Part shown: positions 40,623 through 49,132 of the stretch, piece by piece
Layout of the letters: every line of letters begins with the position of its first letter
Numbering within the stretch: the first letter of the stretch is position 1
From: Streptomyces sp. MBT53
GTDB lineage: Bacteria > Actinomycetota > Actinomycetes > Streptomycetales > Streptomycetaceae
Direction of reading: 5' to 3'
Assembly (NCBI RefSeq): GCF_016654115.1
Contig: NZ_JAEQAZ010000043.1
Span: 1-52,874, forward strand
Length of the DNA: 52,874 nt
Position numbers and translations under genes: made by a program
Notes under the pieces: generated by a model
Database searches by the model: none
Told to the model about the DNA's origin: nothing
The model's input: the letters and a program-made list of their open reading frames with translations, nothing else

Positions 40623-42932
40623 TCACTTCAGTGCCGGTGGTCCCGCCTGGGGTGACGTACCCCACTCCGACGGGTGCGGGCCGACCGTGAAGTCCACCGA
40701 CCGTACGGACCTCAGCTGCCCGGTCGTGAGGTAGGTGCGGTCGTACGACGTCCCGTCCGTCCGGGCCGCCTGGATGTAGCGGTCGCCGGCGGAGGAGCCG
40801 GGCGCCTTGATGGTCAGGGCGCCGTGCGGGTAGTAGCGGCGGTCCAGGGTCAGGTCGACCCGCTCGAAGACGGGCGTGGACAGACCCCACGTGTCGTAGC
40901 CGGGCTGGACCGGGAAGATCCCGATCGACGACAGGACGTTCCAGGCGGACATCGTGCCGAGGTCGTCGTTGCCGGTCATACCGGTCGGGCCGTCCGTGAA
41001 CAGGGTCAGTGCCGCGTGGACGACGTCGGTCGTCTTCCACGGCTGTCCGGTCGACAGGTAGGTGTACGGGGCGATCAGGTCGGGCTCGTTCTGCGGGTTG
41101 TACTTGTCGGCGTTGTAGTAGTCGTACGGCCCGTTGACCCACACCTCGCGGGCCGTCTTCGCCGGGTCGGCGAGCAACTGGTCGTAGGCGAAGAAGGAGT
41201 CCAGGCGGGCGTTGGCCGCCTGCTGTCCGCCGATGAGGTCGACCATGCCGGGCAGATCCTGCAGCACCAGCCACTGGTACTGCCAGGACGTGCCCTCGTG
41301 GAAGCCCTCGCTCTGCGCCGGGTCCGCGGGACCGACGAAGGCGCCGGAGGCGTCGCGGGCGCGGAAGAAGCCGGTCGAGGGGTCGAAGATGTTCCGGTAG
41401 CTCTGGGCGCGGGCCGCATAGCGTGCGGCATCGGCGCCGTGCCCGAGGTCCCGGGCCATCTGCGCGAGCATCGCGTCCGAGAGGGCGTACTCCAGTGTGG
41501 CCGAGGCCCCGTGGTCGTAGTCCGAGTCACCGGGTTTCACGTGCGGGCGGTCCTTGATGTACGGCGCGAAGCCTTCGGCGATGTACTCCTTGTTGGCTTC
41601 CCGCCCGACCGCCGCCGACGCGGTGGGCGGCACGCCGTCGGCGTTCTGCTTCAACGCCCGGTAGGCACGCTCCTCGTAGCCCTTCAACAGGCCTTGCTGG
41701 TAAGCGTTCGTGAGGAACGGCGTGACCGGGTCCCCGGTCATGATGTTCGTCTCGACCGTGCTGTAGCCCCACTTGGGCAGCCAGCCGCTCTCCTCGTCGA
41801 TCTTGATGACGGAGATCGCCATGTCCCGGGCCTCGCGGGGTGCGAGCAGGGCGAGGAGCTGTGACTGGGTGCGATAGGTGTCCCACAGGGACCAGTTCTG
41901 GTAGTAGGTGAAGCCCTTCGCGCGGTGGATCTTCTGGTCCCAGCCGGTGTAGCGGCCGTCGGCGTCGCTGCCGATGTTGGGCGCGAGGAAGGACCGGTAC
42001 AAGGACGAGTAGAAGGTCCGGCGCAGGCTGTCCGAGCCGCCCTGGGCGCGGACGTCGTCGAGCCGGTCCTCCCAGGCCTGCTGGGCCCGGTGGCGTACCG
42101 CGTCGAACGAACTCCCGCCCTCCGCACGGAGGTTGACGGCCGCACCGTGCGCGTCGACGTACGACAGGGCGGTGGTCGCCTCGACCGTACGATCCTTCGT
42201 CGTGTCGAAGCGGACGTACGCGCCGCCGCTCCCGGTCCTGGAACCGGCGGCCACCGTTGGACCGTTCCAGGTGCCGTAGGTGGTGAACGGCCGGTCGAAG
42301 CGGGTGATCGTGTAGACGGTGTAGGGCTTGGTGTCCTGGCAGAAGCCGCGGCCGGTGATGGTGGTGCGCACGGTCCGGTTGTCGAGGACGTCCACCTTCG
42401 AGGAGACGCCGGAGTGCAGCGACTGGGCCGCGTTGAGCAGGACGTTGGCCTTGTCGGTGGCCGGGAAGGTATAGCGCTGGACGCCGGTGCGCGCGGTCGC
42501 CGTGAGTTCGGCCTCGATGCCTGTTTTCAGGCCGACTTGGTAGTAGCCGGGGCTCGCGTGCTCGTCGTCGTGGCTGAACTCGGCCGCGTACTGGGCGTAG
42601 TCGGTCTGTGTCACCTCGCCGGTCGTGGGCAGTACGGGCAGGTCGCCGCCGAGGCCGCAGCCGACGCCGGAGAGGTGCACGAGGGAGAAACCGCGGATGT
42701 GGTTCTGGGAGTAGTCGTAGCCGGTGTTGTGGCCGGTGTCCGGCGAGAACTGCACCATGCCGAAGGGCACGGCGGCGCCGGGGTATGTGTTCCCGTCGTT
42801 CTCGGTACCGATGAACGGGTTGACCAGGTCGGTGAGTTGACCGCTGACGGAGGCTGCGGCGGGGGCGGCGAACAGCGCGGAGACTGCCACCGCCCCCGCC
42901 ATGCACAACCGCAGGCGTCGGGTCCATCTCAT
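40623..42932 (-). CDS. secreted alpha-mannosidase, glycoside hydrolase family 92
   Basis: A 769-residue secreted enzyme with a Sec signal (LCMAGAVAVSALFAAPAAA). GH92 markers run through the protein: LVNPFIGTENDGNTYPGAAV, FSLVHLSGVGCG, YYQNWSLWDTYRTQ, the catalytic Glu 616 in PQNEPDLIAPYTYL and TGNDDLGTMSAWNVLSSIG (about 653-671). GH92 enzymes are calcium-dependent exo-mannosidases, mostly alpha-1,2, that trim high-mannose N-glycans or fungal mannan. The ATG at 42932 follows GGAGG at about 6 nt, 17 bp behind the GH2 gene, so the two form an operon. It complements the GH38/GH85/GH5_18 set elsewhere in the window. Confidence 0.93.
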   Translation of the reverse strand: MRWTRRLRLCMAGAVAVSALFAAPAAASVSGQLTDLVNPFIGTENDGNTYPGAAVPFGMVQFSPDTGHNTGYDYSQNHIRGFSLVHLSGVGCGLGGDLPVLPTTGEVTQTDYAQYAAEFSHDDEHASPGYYQVGLKTGIEAELTATARTGVQRYTFPATDKANVLLNAAQSLHSGVSSKVDVLDNRTVRTTITGRGFCQDTKPYTVYTITRFDRPFTTYGTWNGPTVAAGSRTGSGGAYVRFDTTKDRTVEATTALSYVDAHGAAVNLRAEGGSSFDAVRHRAQQAWEDRLDDVRAQGGSDSLRRTFYSSLYRSFLAPNIGSDADGRYTGWDQKIHRAKGFTYYQNWSLWDTYRTQSQLLALLAPREARDMAISVIKIDEESGWLPKWGYSTVETNIMTGDPVTPFLTNAYQQGLLKGYEERAYRALKQNADGVPPTASAAVGREANKEYIAEGFAPYIKDRPHVKPGDSDYDHGASATLEYALSDAMLAQMARDLGHGADAARYAARAQSYRNIFDPSTGFFRARDASGAFVGPADPAQSEGFHEGTSWQYQWLVLQDLPGMVDLIGGQQAANARLDSFFAYDQLLADPAKTAREVWVNGPYDYYNADKYNPQNEPDLIAPYTYLSTGQPWKTTDVVHAALTLFTDGPTGMTGNDDLGTMSAWNVLSSIGIFPVQPGYDTWGLSTPVFERVDLTLDRRYYPHGALTIKAPGSSAGDRYIQAARTDGTSYDRTYLTTGQLRSVRSVDFTVGPHPSEWGTSPQAGPPALK

Positions 42933-42949
42933 GGGTCCTCCAAGGGAGT

Positions 42950-45565
42950 TCAGGTGGTGGGGCACCCTGCGGGGGTCGCCTGCGAGGCGTCGCGGATCAG
43001 GGCCTGCTGGGCGGCCTTCACCCGCCGCGCGTCTGGCTTGAGCACCCGCCGGTCGTAGGTCATCAGGCCGTTCAACTCGCCCTCGACGTCGGAGATCTGG
43101 GTGTAGACCGCGCCGTTGCCGCCCTGGCAGGTCAGCGCGTGCACCTCGGCGAGCTTGGCGAGGTAGTCGTCGGTGTAGGCGGCCGGGTCGACGTCGATGT
43201 ACGACTGCTGGACCGACCAGGCGTGTCCCGGCACCGCGAGCCCGAGGCCGCCGTACTCGCCACTCACCAGGGCGCGTTGACCGTCCGGGTGAGGTGGCAG
43301 GGCGGGGCTGGGATAGCCGTGCTCGTCGATGATGTCGCCGGTGCCGCCGTCCACGCCGAGGTTGATGCCGGACATGCTGTTGACGAGCCGGGTCGGGTCC
43401 CAGGCCTTCGCCTGGTCGGCGATGCGGGCCTCGTCGTACTGGCCCCAACCCTCGTTGAACGTCACCCACATGACGATCGACGGGCTGCTGATGTGCTGGT
43501 CGATCATCTGCTTCAGCTCGCGCTCGTACTCGGCGCGGGCAGCGGGCGACGGGTTCACCCCGGCGGTCATCGCGGGCATGTCCTGCCACACCATGAGGCC
43601 GAGCCGGTCGGCCCAGTAGAACCAGCGGTCCGGCTCGACCTTGATGTGCTTGCGCACCGCGTTGAAGCCCAACTCCTTGTGCACTTTGAGGTCATGGGCG
43701 AGTGCCTCGTCGGTCGGGGCGGTGTAGAGGCCGTCGGGCCAGAAGCCCTGGTCGAGGGTGGCCATCATGAAGACCGGCTTGCCGTTGAGGACCGTGCGCG
43801 GGACGCCGTTCACCTTCTCGACGGCGATCGAGCGCATCCCGAAGTAGCTGCCGACGCGGTCCTTGCCGATGGTGACCTTCAGGTCGTAGAGGAACGGGTT
43901 GTCGGGCGACCAGAGTTGGGGGTTCTTGATGGTCAGAGTGAGCGGGGTGCCGGTGCGGCCGTGTGCGGTGGCCACCGCTCGCTTTCCGTCGTACGCCGTC
44001 GCCGTGATCGGTACGCCGTCCCGAACTCCCTTTGCTTGTACGGTGAGTTGGCTCCTGGTGACGTCCGGGGTGAGTTTGAGGGAGTCGACGTGGTCGGGGG
44101 CGACCGGTTCCATCCAGACGGTCTGCCAGATGCCCGAGGTCGGGGTGTACCAGATGCCGCTCGGGTCGAGGCGCTGTTTGCCGATCGGCGGGTTCTCGCC
44201 GTTCGCCGCGTCGGTGGGGTCGTAGACGCCGACGATCAGTTCCTGGGTGCGGCCGGGCTTCAGGGCGTCGGTGACGTCGGTGCTGAACTTGTCGTAGCCG
44301 CCCTGGTGTTCGGTGACCTTCGTGCCGTTGACGTAGACCTCGGCCCGCCAGTCGACGGCACCGAAGTTGAGCATCAGGCGCTTGCCCGAGCCGATCTTCC
44401 AGTCGGCGGGGACGCTGAAGGTGCGGCGGTACCACATGCGGTCCTCGTGCCGTTCCAGGCCGGAGAGCTGGGACTCGACGGGGTACGGGACGAGGATGCG
44501 CTCGGTGAGGTCACGGCCGACCGGCGGCTGTTCACCCGCCGTGGCCGCCGCGAACTGCCAACTGCCGTTGAGGTTGCGCCAGTCGGTGCGGGTGAGCTGA
44601 GGGCGGGGGTACTCGGGGAGGGCGTTGTGCGGGCCGACCTGGTCGGCCCACTGGGTGCGCAGTTCGTGGGTGGAACGGTTCGGGCCGGTGCTCCAGAACG
44701 CGTTGATAACGTTGCCATTGGACGCGGTGAGGCCGGCGTTTCCGTCATAGCGGATGTCGGCGGTGCCGGGGGCGGTGCCCGTCTTGTTGCCGACGACGGG
44801 TTCGGTGAGCGGGACGAGCAGGGTCCGCGAGTCCTTCGGGTCCAACTGAGCCGTCCCCAAGGGCCACTTGGCGCCGCCGATCACCGCTTCGAGGTGGTCG
44901 GTCAGGTCGGCCGGGGGTGTGGCGAGGGGCTGGGCGAAGTCGAGTTTCAGGGTGCGGCCGGTACGGGTGACCGTGGTGGCGAGGGCGCCGTCGTAGTCGT
45001 AGCCGTCGGGGAGGCGGAAGGCCGACTGCGGGACGGGCACCTTGGTGTCGCCGGGTTCGGTCCAGCGGAGGTGGAGGTTGGAGCCGCCGTAGTGCTCGAA
45101 GTACTCGACCTTGATGTCGTAGGCCGTGCCGGCGGTCAACTCGACGGGTGCGGCGGTCTGTTCGTGGTCCCAGTCGTCGACCCAGTGGTCGATGGCGAGC
45201 TGTCCGCCGATCCAGAGGCGGAAGCCGTTGTCGCCGATGATCGAGAAGGTGTGGGGGCCGGACTTCGTCGGGACGATCTTTCCGGTCCAGCGGATGCTCA
45301 CGTCGTCCGACTGGCCGGTGGCGAAGGCGAGTCGGGGTTCCAGGTTGTCGAAGTCGAGGTTCGGGTCGACGCCGGTGGCCTTGAGGTCGGCGAAGTCGAA
45401 GGCTCCTGGGGCGGATTGGGTGTAGTACTCGCCCTTCAGGCCGTGGATCTCGACGAGGTCCTCGGCGGTGGTGGCGTTCGCGGTGGGGACGGCGGCCAGG
45501 GCGGCGATGCCGAGTGCCAGCGCTAGCAGTAACGCGAGTCGGTCTCTGAGACGTCTGATGCGCAA
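42950..45565 (-). CDS. secreted GH2-family glycoside hydrolase with N-terminal PA14 domain
   Basis: An 871-residue secreted protein. A TTG at 45565 is preferred as start: GGAGG lies 5 nt before it, while the in-frame ATG at 45577 has no ribosome site. After the signal (LALLLALALGIAALAAVPTA) comes a PA14 domain (about 40-180: GLKGEYYTQ, WIGGQLAIDHW). Then GH2 sugar-binding and immunoglobulin-like domains (NLNGSWQFA, MWYRRTFSVP) and a barrel with acid/base Glu 705 (WVTFNEGWGQ) and nucleophile Glu 770 (VSGEYGG). GH2 covers beta-galactosidases, beta-mannosidases and beta-glucuronidases; sequence alone does not decide. In a complex N-glycan setting terminal beta-galactose is a sensible target. Confidence 0.87.
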   Translation of the reverse strand: MRIRRLRDRLALLLALALGIAALAAVPTANATTAEDLVEIHGLKGEYYTQSAPGAFDFADLKATGVDPNLDFDNLEPRLAFATGQSDDVSIRWTGKIVPTKSGPHTFSIIGDNGFRLWIGGQLAIDHWVDDWDHEQTAAPVELTAGTAYDIKVEYFEHYGGSNLHLRWTEPGDTKVPVPQSAFRLPDGYDYDGALATTVTRTGRTLKLDFAQPLATPPADLTDHLEAVIGGAKWPLGTAQLDPKDSRTLLVPLTEPVVGNKTGTAPGTADIRYDGNAGLTASNGNVINAFWSTGPNRSTHELRTQWADQVGPHNALPEYPRPQLTRTDWRNLNGSWQFAAATAGEQPPVGRDLTERILVPYPVESQLSGLERHEDRMWYRRTFSVPADWKIGSGKRLMLNFGAVDWRAEVYVNGTKVTEHQGGYDKFSTDVTDALKPGRTQELIVGVYDPTDAANGENPPIGKQRLDPSGIWYTPTSGIWQTVWMEPVAPDHVDSLKLTPDVTRSQLTVQAKGVRDGVPITATAYDGKRAVATAHGRTGTPLTLTIKNPQLWSPDNPFLYDLKVTIGKDRVGSYFGMRSIAVEKVNGVPRTVLNGKPVFMMATLDQGFWPDGLYTAPTDEALAHDLKVHKELGFNAVRKHIKVEPDRWFYWADRLGLMVWQDMPAMTAGVNPSPAARAEYERELKQMIDQHISSPSIVMWVTFNEGWGQYDEARIADQAKAWDPTRLVNSMSGINLGVDGGTGDIIDEHGYPSPALPPHPDGQRALVSGEYGGLGLAVPGHAWSVQQSYIDVDPAAYTDDYLAKLAEVHALTCQGGNGAVYTQISDVEGELNGLMTYDRRVLKPDARRVKAAQQALIRDASQATPAGCPTT

Positions 45566-45575
45566 CGGAACCTCC

Positions 45576-45612
45576 ATAACAACGTTGTCATGGGCAGCAG
45601 TTGGCATGACAA
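45576..45612. promoter_or_regulatory. LacI-type operator cluster upstream of the GH2-GH92 operon
   Basis: ATAACAACGTTGTCAT (45576-45591) is a palindrome with one mismatch and a central CG, touching the GH2 ribosome site (CCTCC, 45571-45575). TTGTCATG (45585-45592) is also mirrored by CATGACAA at 45605-45612 with 12 bp between, and CATGACAA occurs once more at 45639-45646. This differs from the GCGC-centred operators at 19402-19439, so a different LacI-family protein, encoded elsewhere, is implied. Confidence 0.6.
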
Positions 45613-45668
45613 CACGGATTCCGCCTTCCGTCCAGGGACATGACAATCCTGGGTCATGGCACGGCAAA

Positions 45669-45697
45669 GCCCCGGTGCGGTCGGGACGCACCGGGGC
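45669..45697 (-). terminator. intrinsic terminator after glgC
   Basis: A perfect 11-bp stem GCCCCGGTGCG / CGCACCGGGGC with a 7-nt loop lies 14 bp after the glgC stop. It separates the glycogen genes from the promoter of the GH2 operon. Confidence 0.8.
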
Positions 45698-45710
45698 CGA
45701 TGTTCGGTGC

Positions 45711-46931
45711 CTACGTGACCAGTTGGCCCTTCCCCAGGGCGATGACGCCCCCCTTGGAGACCGTGTACAGGTCGGCGTCGCGCTCCGGGTTGACCCCGAT
45801 CGTCGCGCCCGGCGGTACCTCGACGTTCTTGTCCAGGACGGCGCCGCGGACCACCGCGCCGCGCCCGATGTGGACGTTGTCGTGCAGGATCGAACCCTGG
45901 ACGACCGCTCCGGGGTCGACCACCACGCCCGGGGACAGCACCGAGCGCGTGACCTGACCGCGGATGAGGCACCCGGAGCTGATGATCGACTCGCTGGCCA
46001 TGCCGCCGGCGTTGAAGCGGGCCGGGGAGAGCTGGCCGGAGTGCGTGTAGATCGGCCAGTTGCGGTTGTAGAGGTTGAAGGCGGGGCGCTCGGCGATGAG
46101 GTCCATGTGGGCGTCGTAGTAGGCGTCCAGGGTGCCGACGTCCCGCCAGTAGCCCTGGTCGCGGGTGGTCTCGCCGGGGACGTGGTTGGCGCTGAAGTCG
46201 TAGAGCGCGGCCTCACCCCGGTCGGTGAGCGCGGGCAGGATCGAGCCGCCCATGTCGTGCACCGAGCCGATGTCCTCGGCGTCCCGCTGGAGGGCCTCTA
46301 TCAGGGTCTTGGTGGTGAAGATGTAGTTGCCCATGGAGGCGTAGACGCACTCCGGGTCGTCGACCAGGCCCGGCGGGTCGGCCGGCTTCTCCAGGAAGCG
46401 CTCGACCGTCTGGCCGTCCGAGCCCGGGGTGATCACGCCGAACTGCGAGGACTCCGCGCGCGGGACACGGATTCCGGCCACGGTGACGCCCGCGCCGCTG
46501 TCGATGTGCTGGGCGAGCATCTGCCGGGGGTCCATCCGGTAGACGTGGTCGGCGCCGAAGACCGCGACGTACTCGGGGCGCTCGTCGTAGATCAGGTTCA
46601 GCGACTGGAGGATCGCGTCCGCGCTGCCGAGGTACCAGCGCGGGCCCAGGCGCTGCTGCGCCGGGACGGGTGTGACGTAGTTGCCGAGCAGGCTGGACAT
46701 GCGCCACGTGGTGGTGATGTGGCGGTCCAGCGAGTGCGACTTGTACTGCGTGAGGACGCAGATGCGCAGGATGTCGGCGTTGACGAGATTGGACAGTACG
46801 AAATCCACGAGGCGGTACGTTCCGCCGAAGGTGACCGCGGGTTTGGCCCGGTCGGCGGTCAAGGGCATCAGCCGCTTGCCCTCACCGCCCGCCAGTACGA
46901 TCCCGAGCACCGAAGGTCCGCCACGACGCAT
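45711..46931 (-). CDS. glgC: glucose-1-phosphate adenylyltransferase (ADP-glucose pyrophosphorylase)
   Basis: A 406-residue protein of full family length. The nucleotidyltransferase N-terminus is VLGIVLAGGEGKRLMPLTAD followed by RAKPAVTFGGTYRLVDF. Further markers are QSLNLIYDERPEYV, FGADHVYRMD, VERFLEKPADPP and YWRDVGTLDAYYDA. The C-terminal left-handed beta-helix has hexapeptide repeats (VDPGAVVQGSILHDNVHIG). It makes ADP-glucose for glycogen or maltose-1-phosphate synthesis. The ATG at 46931 has GGGGAG about 6 nt upstream. It is 51 bp downstream of the glycosyltransferase gene on the same strand. Confidence 0.95.
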   Translation of the reverse strand: MRRGGPSVLGIVLAGGEGKRLMPLTADRAKPAVTFGGTYRLVDFVLSNLVNADILRICVLTQYKSHSLDRHITTTWRMSSLLGNYVTPVPAQQRLGPRWYLGSADAILQSLNLIYDERPEYVAVFGADHVYRMDPRQMLAQHIDSGAGVTVAGIRVPRAESSQFGVITPGSDGQTVERFLEKPADPPGLVDDPECVYASMGNYIFTTKTLIEALQRDAEDIGSVHDMGGSILPALTDRGEAALYDFSANHVPGETTRDQGYWRDVGTLDAYYDAHMDLIAERPAFNLYNRNWPIYTHSGQLSPARFNAGGMASESIISSGCLIRGQVTRSVLSPGVVVDPGAVVQGSILHDNVHIGRGAVVRGAVLDKNVEVPPGATIGVNPERDADLYTVSKGGVIALGKGQLVT

Positions 46932-46982
46932 GGCCGCTCCCCTCACCCTGGTTGACCCCAGCCTGCCCCTGAGCAGCGCACA

Positions 46983-48134
46983 CTAAGCCTGTTTGAGGAT
47001 CTCCTCGTAGAGCCGCGCGGTACGCAGCGCCACGGCGTCCCAGCCGAACTCGCCCACCGCGCGCTTCCGCCCTGCCTCGCCCATGCGCTTCGCAGTCTCC
47101 GGGTCGGCGAGCACGGAGTCGAGTGCCGACGCCAGGTTCTCCTCGAAGTTTTCCTCGATGGACACCAGCAGGCCGGTCTCGCCGTCCGCCACGACCTCCG
47201 GGATGCCCCCGACACGCGACGCGACCACGGCCGTACCGCAGGCCATCGCCTCCAGGTTGACGATCCCCAGGGGCTCGTAGACCGAGGGGCAGGCGAAGAC
47301 GGTGGCGTGGGTGAGGAGCTGGATGACCTCAGGGCGGGGCAGCATCTGCGGGATCCAGTGCACGCCCTCGCGGACCCGGCTCAGCTCCTCGAAGAGGTCG
47401 CGGAACTCACGGTCGATCTCCGGCGTGTCGGGCGCGCCGGCGCACAGCACGACCTGCGCGGCCGGGTCGAGGTCGCGCACCGCGCGCAGCAGATGCGGCA
47501 CGCCCTTCTGGCGGGTGATACGGCCGACGAACAGGACGTAGGGGCGGTCGGGGTCGATGCCGAGCCGGGTGAGGACGTCGGTGCCGTGGTCGGGGCGGTA
47601 GAGCGTGGTGTCGATGCCGTTGTGGATGACCCGCACCGCGGCGGGGTCCAGCGACGGGTAGCAGGCGAGGATGTCCTCGCGCATGGCGCCCGATACGGCG
47701 ACCACGGCGTCCGCGGCCTCGATCGCGGTGCGCTCGGCCCAGCTGGAGAGGGCGTATCCGCCGCCGAGCTGCTCGGCCTTCCAGGGGCGCAGCGGCTCCA
47801 GGGAGTGGGCGGTCATCACGTGCGGGACGCCGTAGAGGAGCTTGGCGAAGTGGCCGGCGAGGTTGGCGTACCAGGTGTGCGAGTGGACGAGCTCGCGGCC
47901 TTCGAGGGCGGCGGCCATGGAGAGGTCCACGGAGAAGGTGCGCAGGGCGTCGTTGGCGCCGTCCAGGGTCGGCCAGGAGCGGTGGCGTACGACGCCCTCC
48001 GTGCGGCCCTCGCCCCAGCAGTGCACGTCCAGGTCGACCAGGGGCCTCAACTCCCGGGCCAGGAACTCCACATGGACGCCCGCGCCGCCGTACACATCCG
48101 GCGGGTACTCCCGGGTCAGCAGTCCCACTCGCAC
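46983..48134 (-). CDS. glgA: GT4 glycogen synthase / maltose-1-phosphate synthase (actinobacterial GlgA/GlgM type)
   Basis: A 383-residue GT-B glycosyltransferase. It begins RVGLLTREYPPDVYGGAGVH, typical of the actinobacterial glycogen-synthase group. Markers are VHSHTWYANLAGH, VAVSGAMREDILACYP, VIHNGIDTTLYRPD, VLFVGRITRQKGVPHLL and the donor-binding EX7E region SVYEPLGIVNLEAMACGTAVV. The GTG at 48134 follows AAGGGG at 6 nt. Members use ADP-glucose; mycobacterial homologues make maltose-1-phosphate for the GlgE route, so either product is possible. Clustering with glgC supports ADP-glucose use. Confidence 0.88.
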   Translation of the reverse strand: MRVGLLTREYPPDVYGGAGVHVEFLARELRPLVDLDVHCWGEGRTEGVVRHRSWPTLDGANDALRTFSVDLSMAAALEGRELVHSHTWYANLAGHFAKLLYGVPHVMTAHSLEPLRPWKAEQLGGGYALSSWAERTAIEAADAVVAVSGAMREDILACYPSLDPAAVRVIHNGIDTTLYRPDHGTDVLTRLGIDPDRPYVLFVGRITRQKGVPHLLRAVRDLDPAAQVVLCAGAPDTPEIDREFRDLFEELSRVREGVHWIPQMLPRPEVIQLLTHATVFACPSVYEPLGIVNLEAMACGTAVVASRVGGIPEVVADGETGLLVSIEENFEENLASALDSVLADPETAKRMGEAGRKRAVGEFGWDAVALRTARLYEEILKQA

Positions 48135-48173
48135 CCGTAACCCCTTGTTCTCAGCGGCTGATTGCACTCATGG

Positions 48174-48965
48174 TCACCCAGAAGCGGCTTTCGCGGAAGA
48201 GCCGGGCGGTTGTGTGAAGCAGCAGTCTCCGCAGACCCCGCCGCCGGGGACCCGGTAGTAGAGGCAGCAGCTGCGGCGCCGGAAGGCGGTTCCGGTGAGG
48301 GTTCCGGTGTCGGCGAGGAGGGGGTGGGCGAGGAGTTCCGCGGTGAGGGCACGCGCGCGCGTGGCCACTTCCGGACGGCCACGCGCGCGTGCCCAGCGGT
48401 CGAGTTCGCGGGCCGCGCCCGCCAGCGCGGAGGCAGCGTTGCCCCACAGCAGGCCGGCGGAGATGCGGTGGTGGGCGGCCAGGGCCGCGTTCAGGGGTTC
48501 CAGGTGGCCGTGGAGCACGACGTCCACCAGCGCGTCGACGGGCAGCGGGCGGACCTCGGCCAGCCACAGGTCGTCCGGTGCGGCGCTGCCCGCGTCCCAG
48601 TGCAGCAGGCGCGGGTCGAGGTCCGGGATGCGGCCGTAGAGGGCGGCGCAGCCGAGGGCCGCCGACCACAAGCGGGCCGCGAGCGCCTGCTGTGCGACCG
48701 AGGCGGCAATCCGCAGCTCAGGGGCCCGGAGACGCTCCGCGACGTTATGGACACGGAAAGTCAGTGAATTTCCGTAAACATCCGACACGGGGTTTTCGTA
48801 GATCGTCGCGAGCGTCGGCAGCGGGCCGTTCGGTGCTGCGCCCGTGCGTAGTACGAAGAAGCCACCGAGGGCGCGGAGCGCGGCGAGTTCGGGGTCGAGG
48901 TCCACGAACAGCAGTAGTACCAAGGCTCTTAGGGGTTTCACCCAGGGGGTGTCGTCCGGTGTCAC
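48174..48965 (-). CDS. FhuF-like (2Fe-2S) protein, probable ferric-siderophore reductase
   Basis: A 263-residue protein whose C-terminus holds the FhuF-type cluster motif C-C-x10-C-x2-C (RRSCCLYYRVPGGGVCGDCC, about residues 230-249). The middle carries LLWGNAASALAGAARELDRW, typical of the Streptomyces siderophore-interacting group. It would reduce iron from imported siderophores in the cytosol. Start taken as GTG at 48965; the first 40 residues are less family-like, and a GTG about 60 bp downstream (VDLDPELAAL) is an alternative. No siderophore genes are adjacent. Confidence 0.78.
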   Translation of the reverse strand: MTPDDTPWVKPLRALVLLLFVDLDPELAALRALGGFFVLRTGAAPNGPLPTLATIYENPVSDVYGNSLTFRVHNVAERLRAPELRIAASVAQQALAARLWSAALGCAALYGRIPDLDPRLLHWDAGSAAPDDLWLAEVRPLPVDALVDVVLHGHLEPLNAALAAHHRISAGLLWGNAASALAGAARELDRWARARGRPEVATRARALTAELLAHPLLADTGTLTGTAFRRRSCCLYYRVPGGGVCGDCCFTQPPGSSAKAASG

Positions 48966-49132
48966 CCACCTTGGGGAGGACAGAGGGCCTTTCGTACTCC
49001 ATCGGCAGTACTACCCAATCGGTGCTCAGGTACGACGACGGGAAGAACATCACGCGGCATCGTGTTCTGTATGAAAGCCGACCGTTCGCCGCGTGGTGCC
49101 AGAGGTACCCGCCTGACGCAGAGGAGCTGCCG

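Noticed and set aside
43139..45526. 795-codon plus-strand frame antisense to the GH2 gene
   Set aside because: Same reasoning: Val/Gly/Asp-rich shadow frame with no motif, opposite an intact GH2 enzyme.
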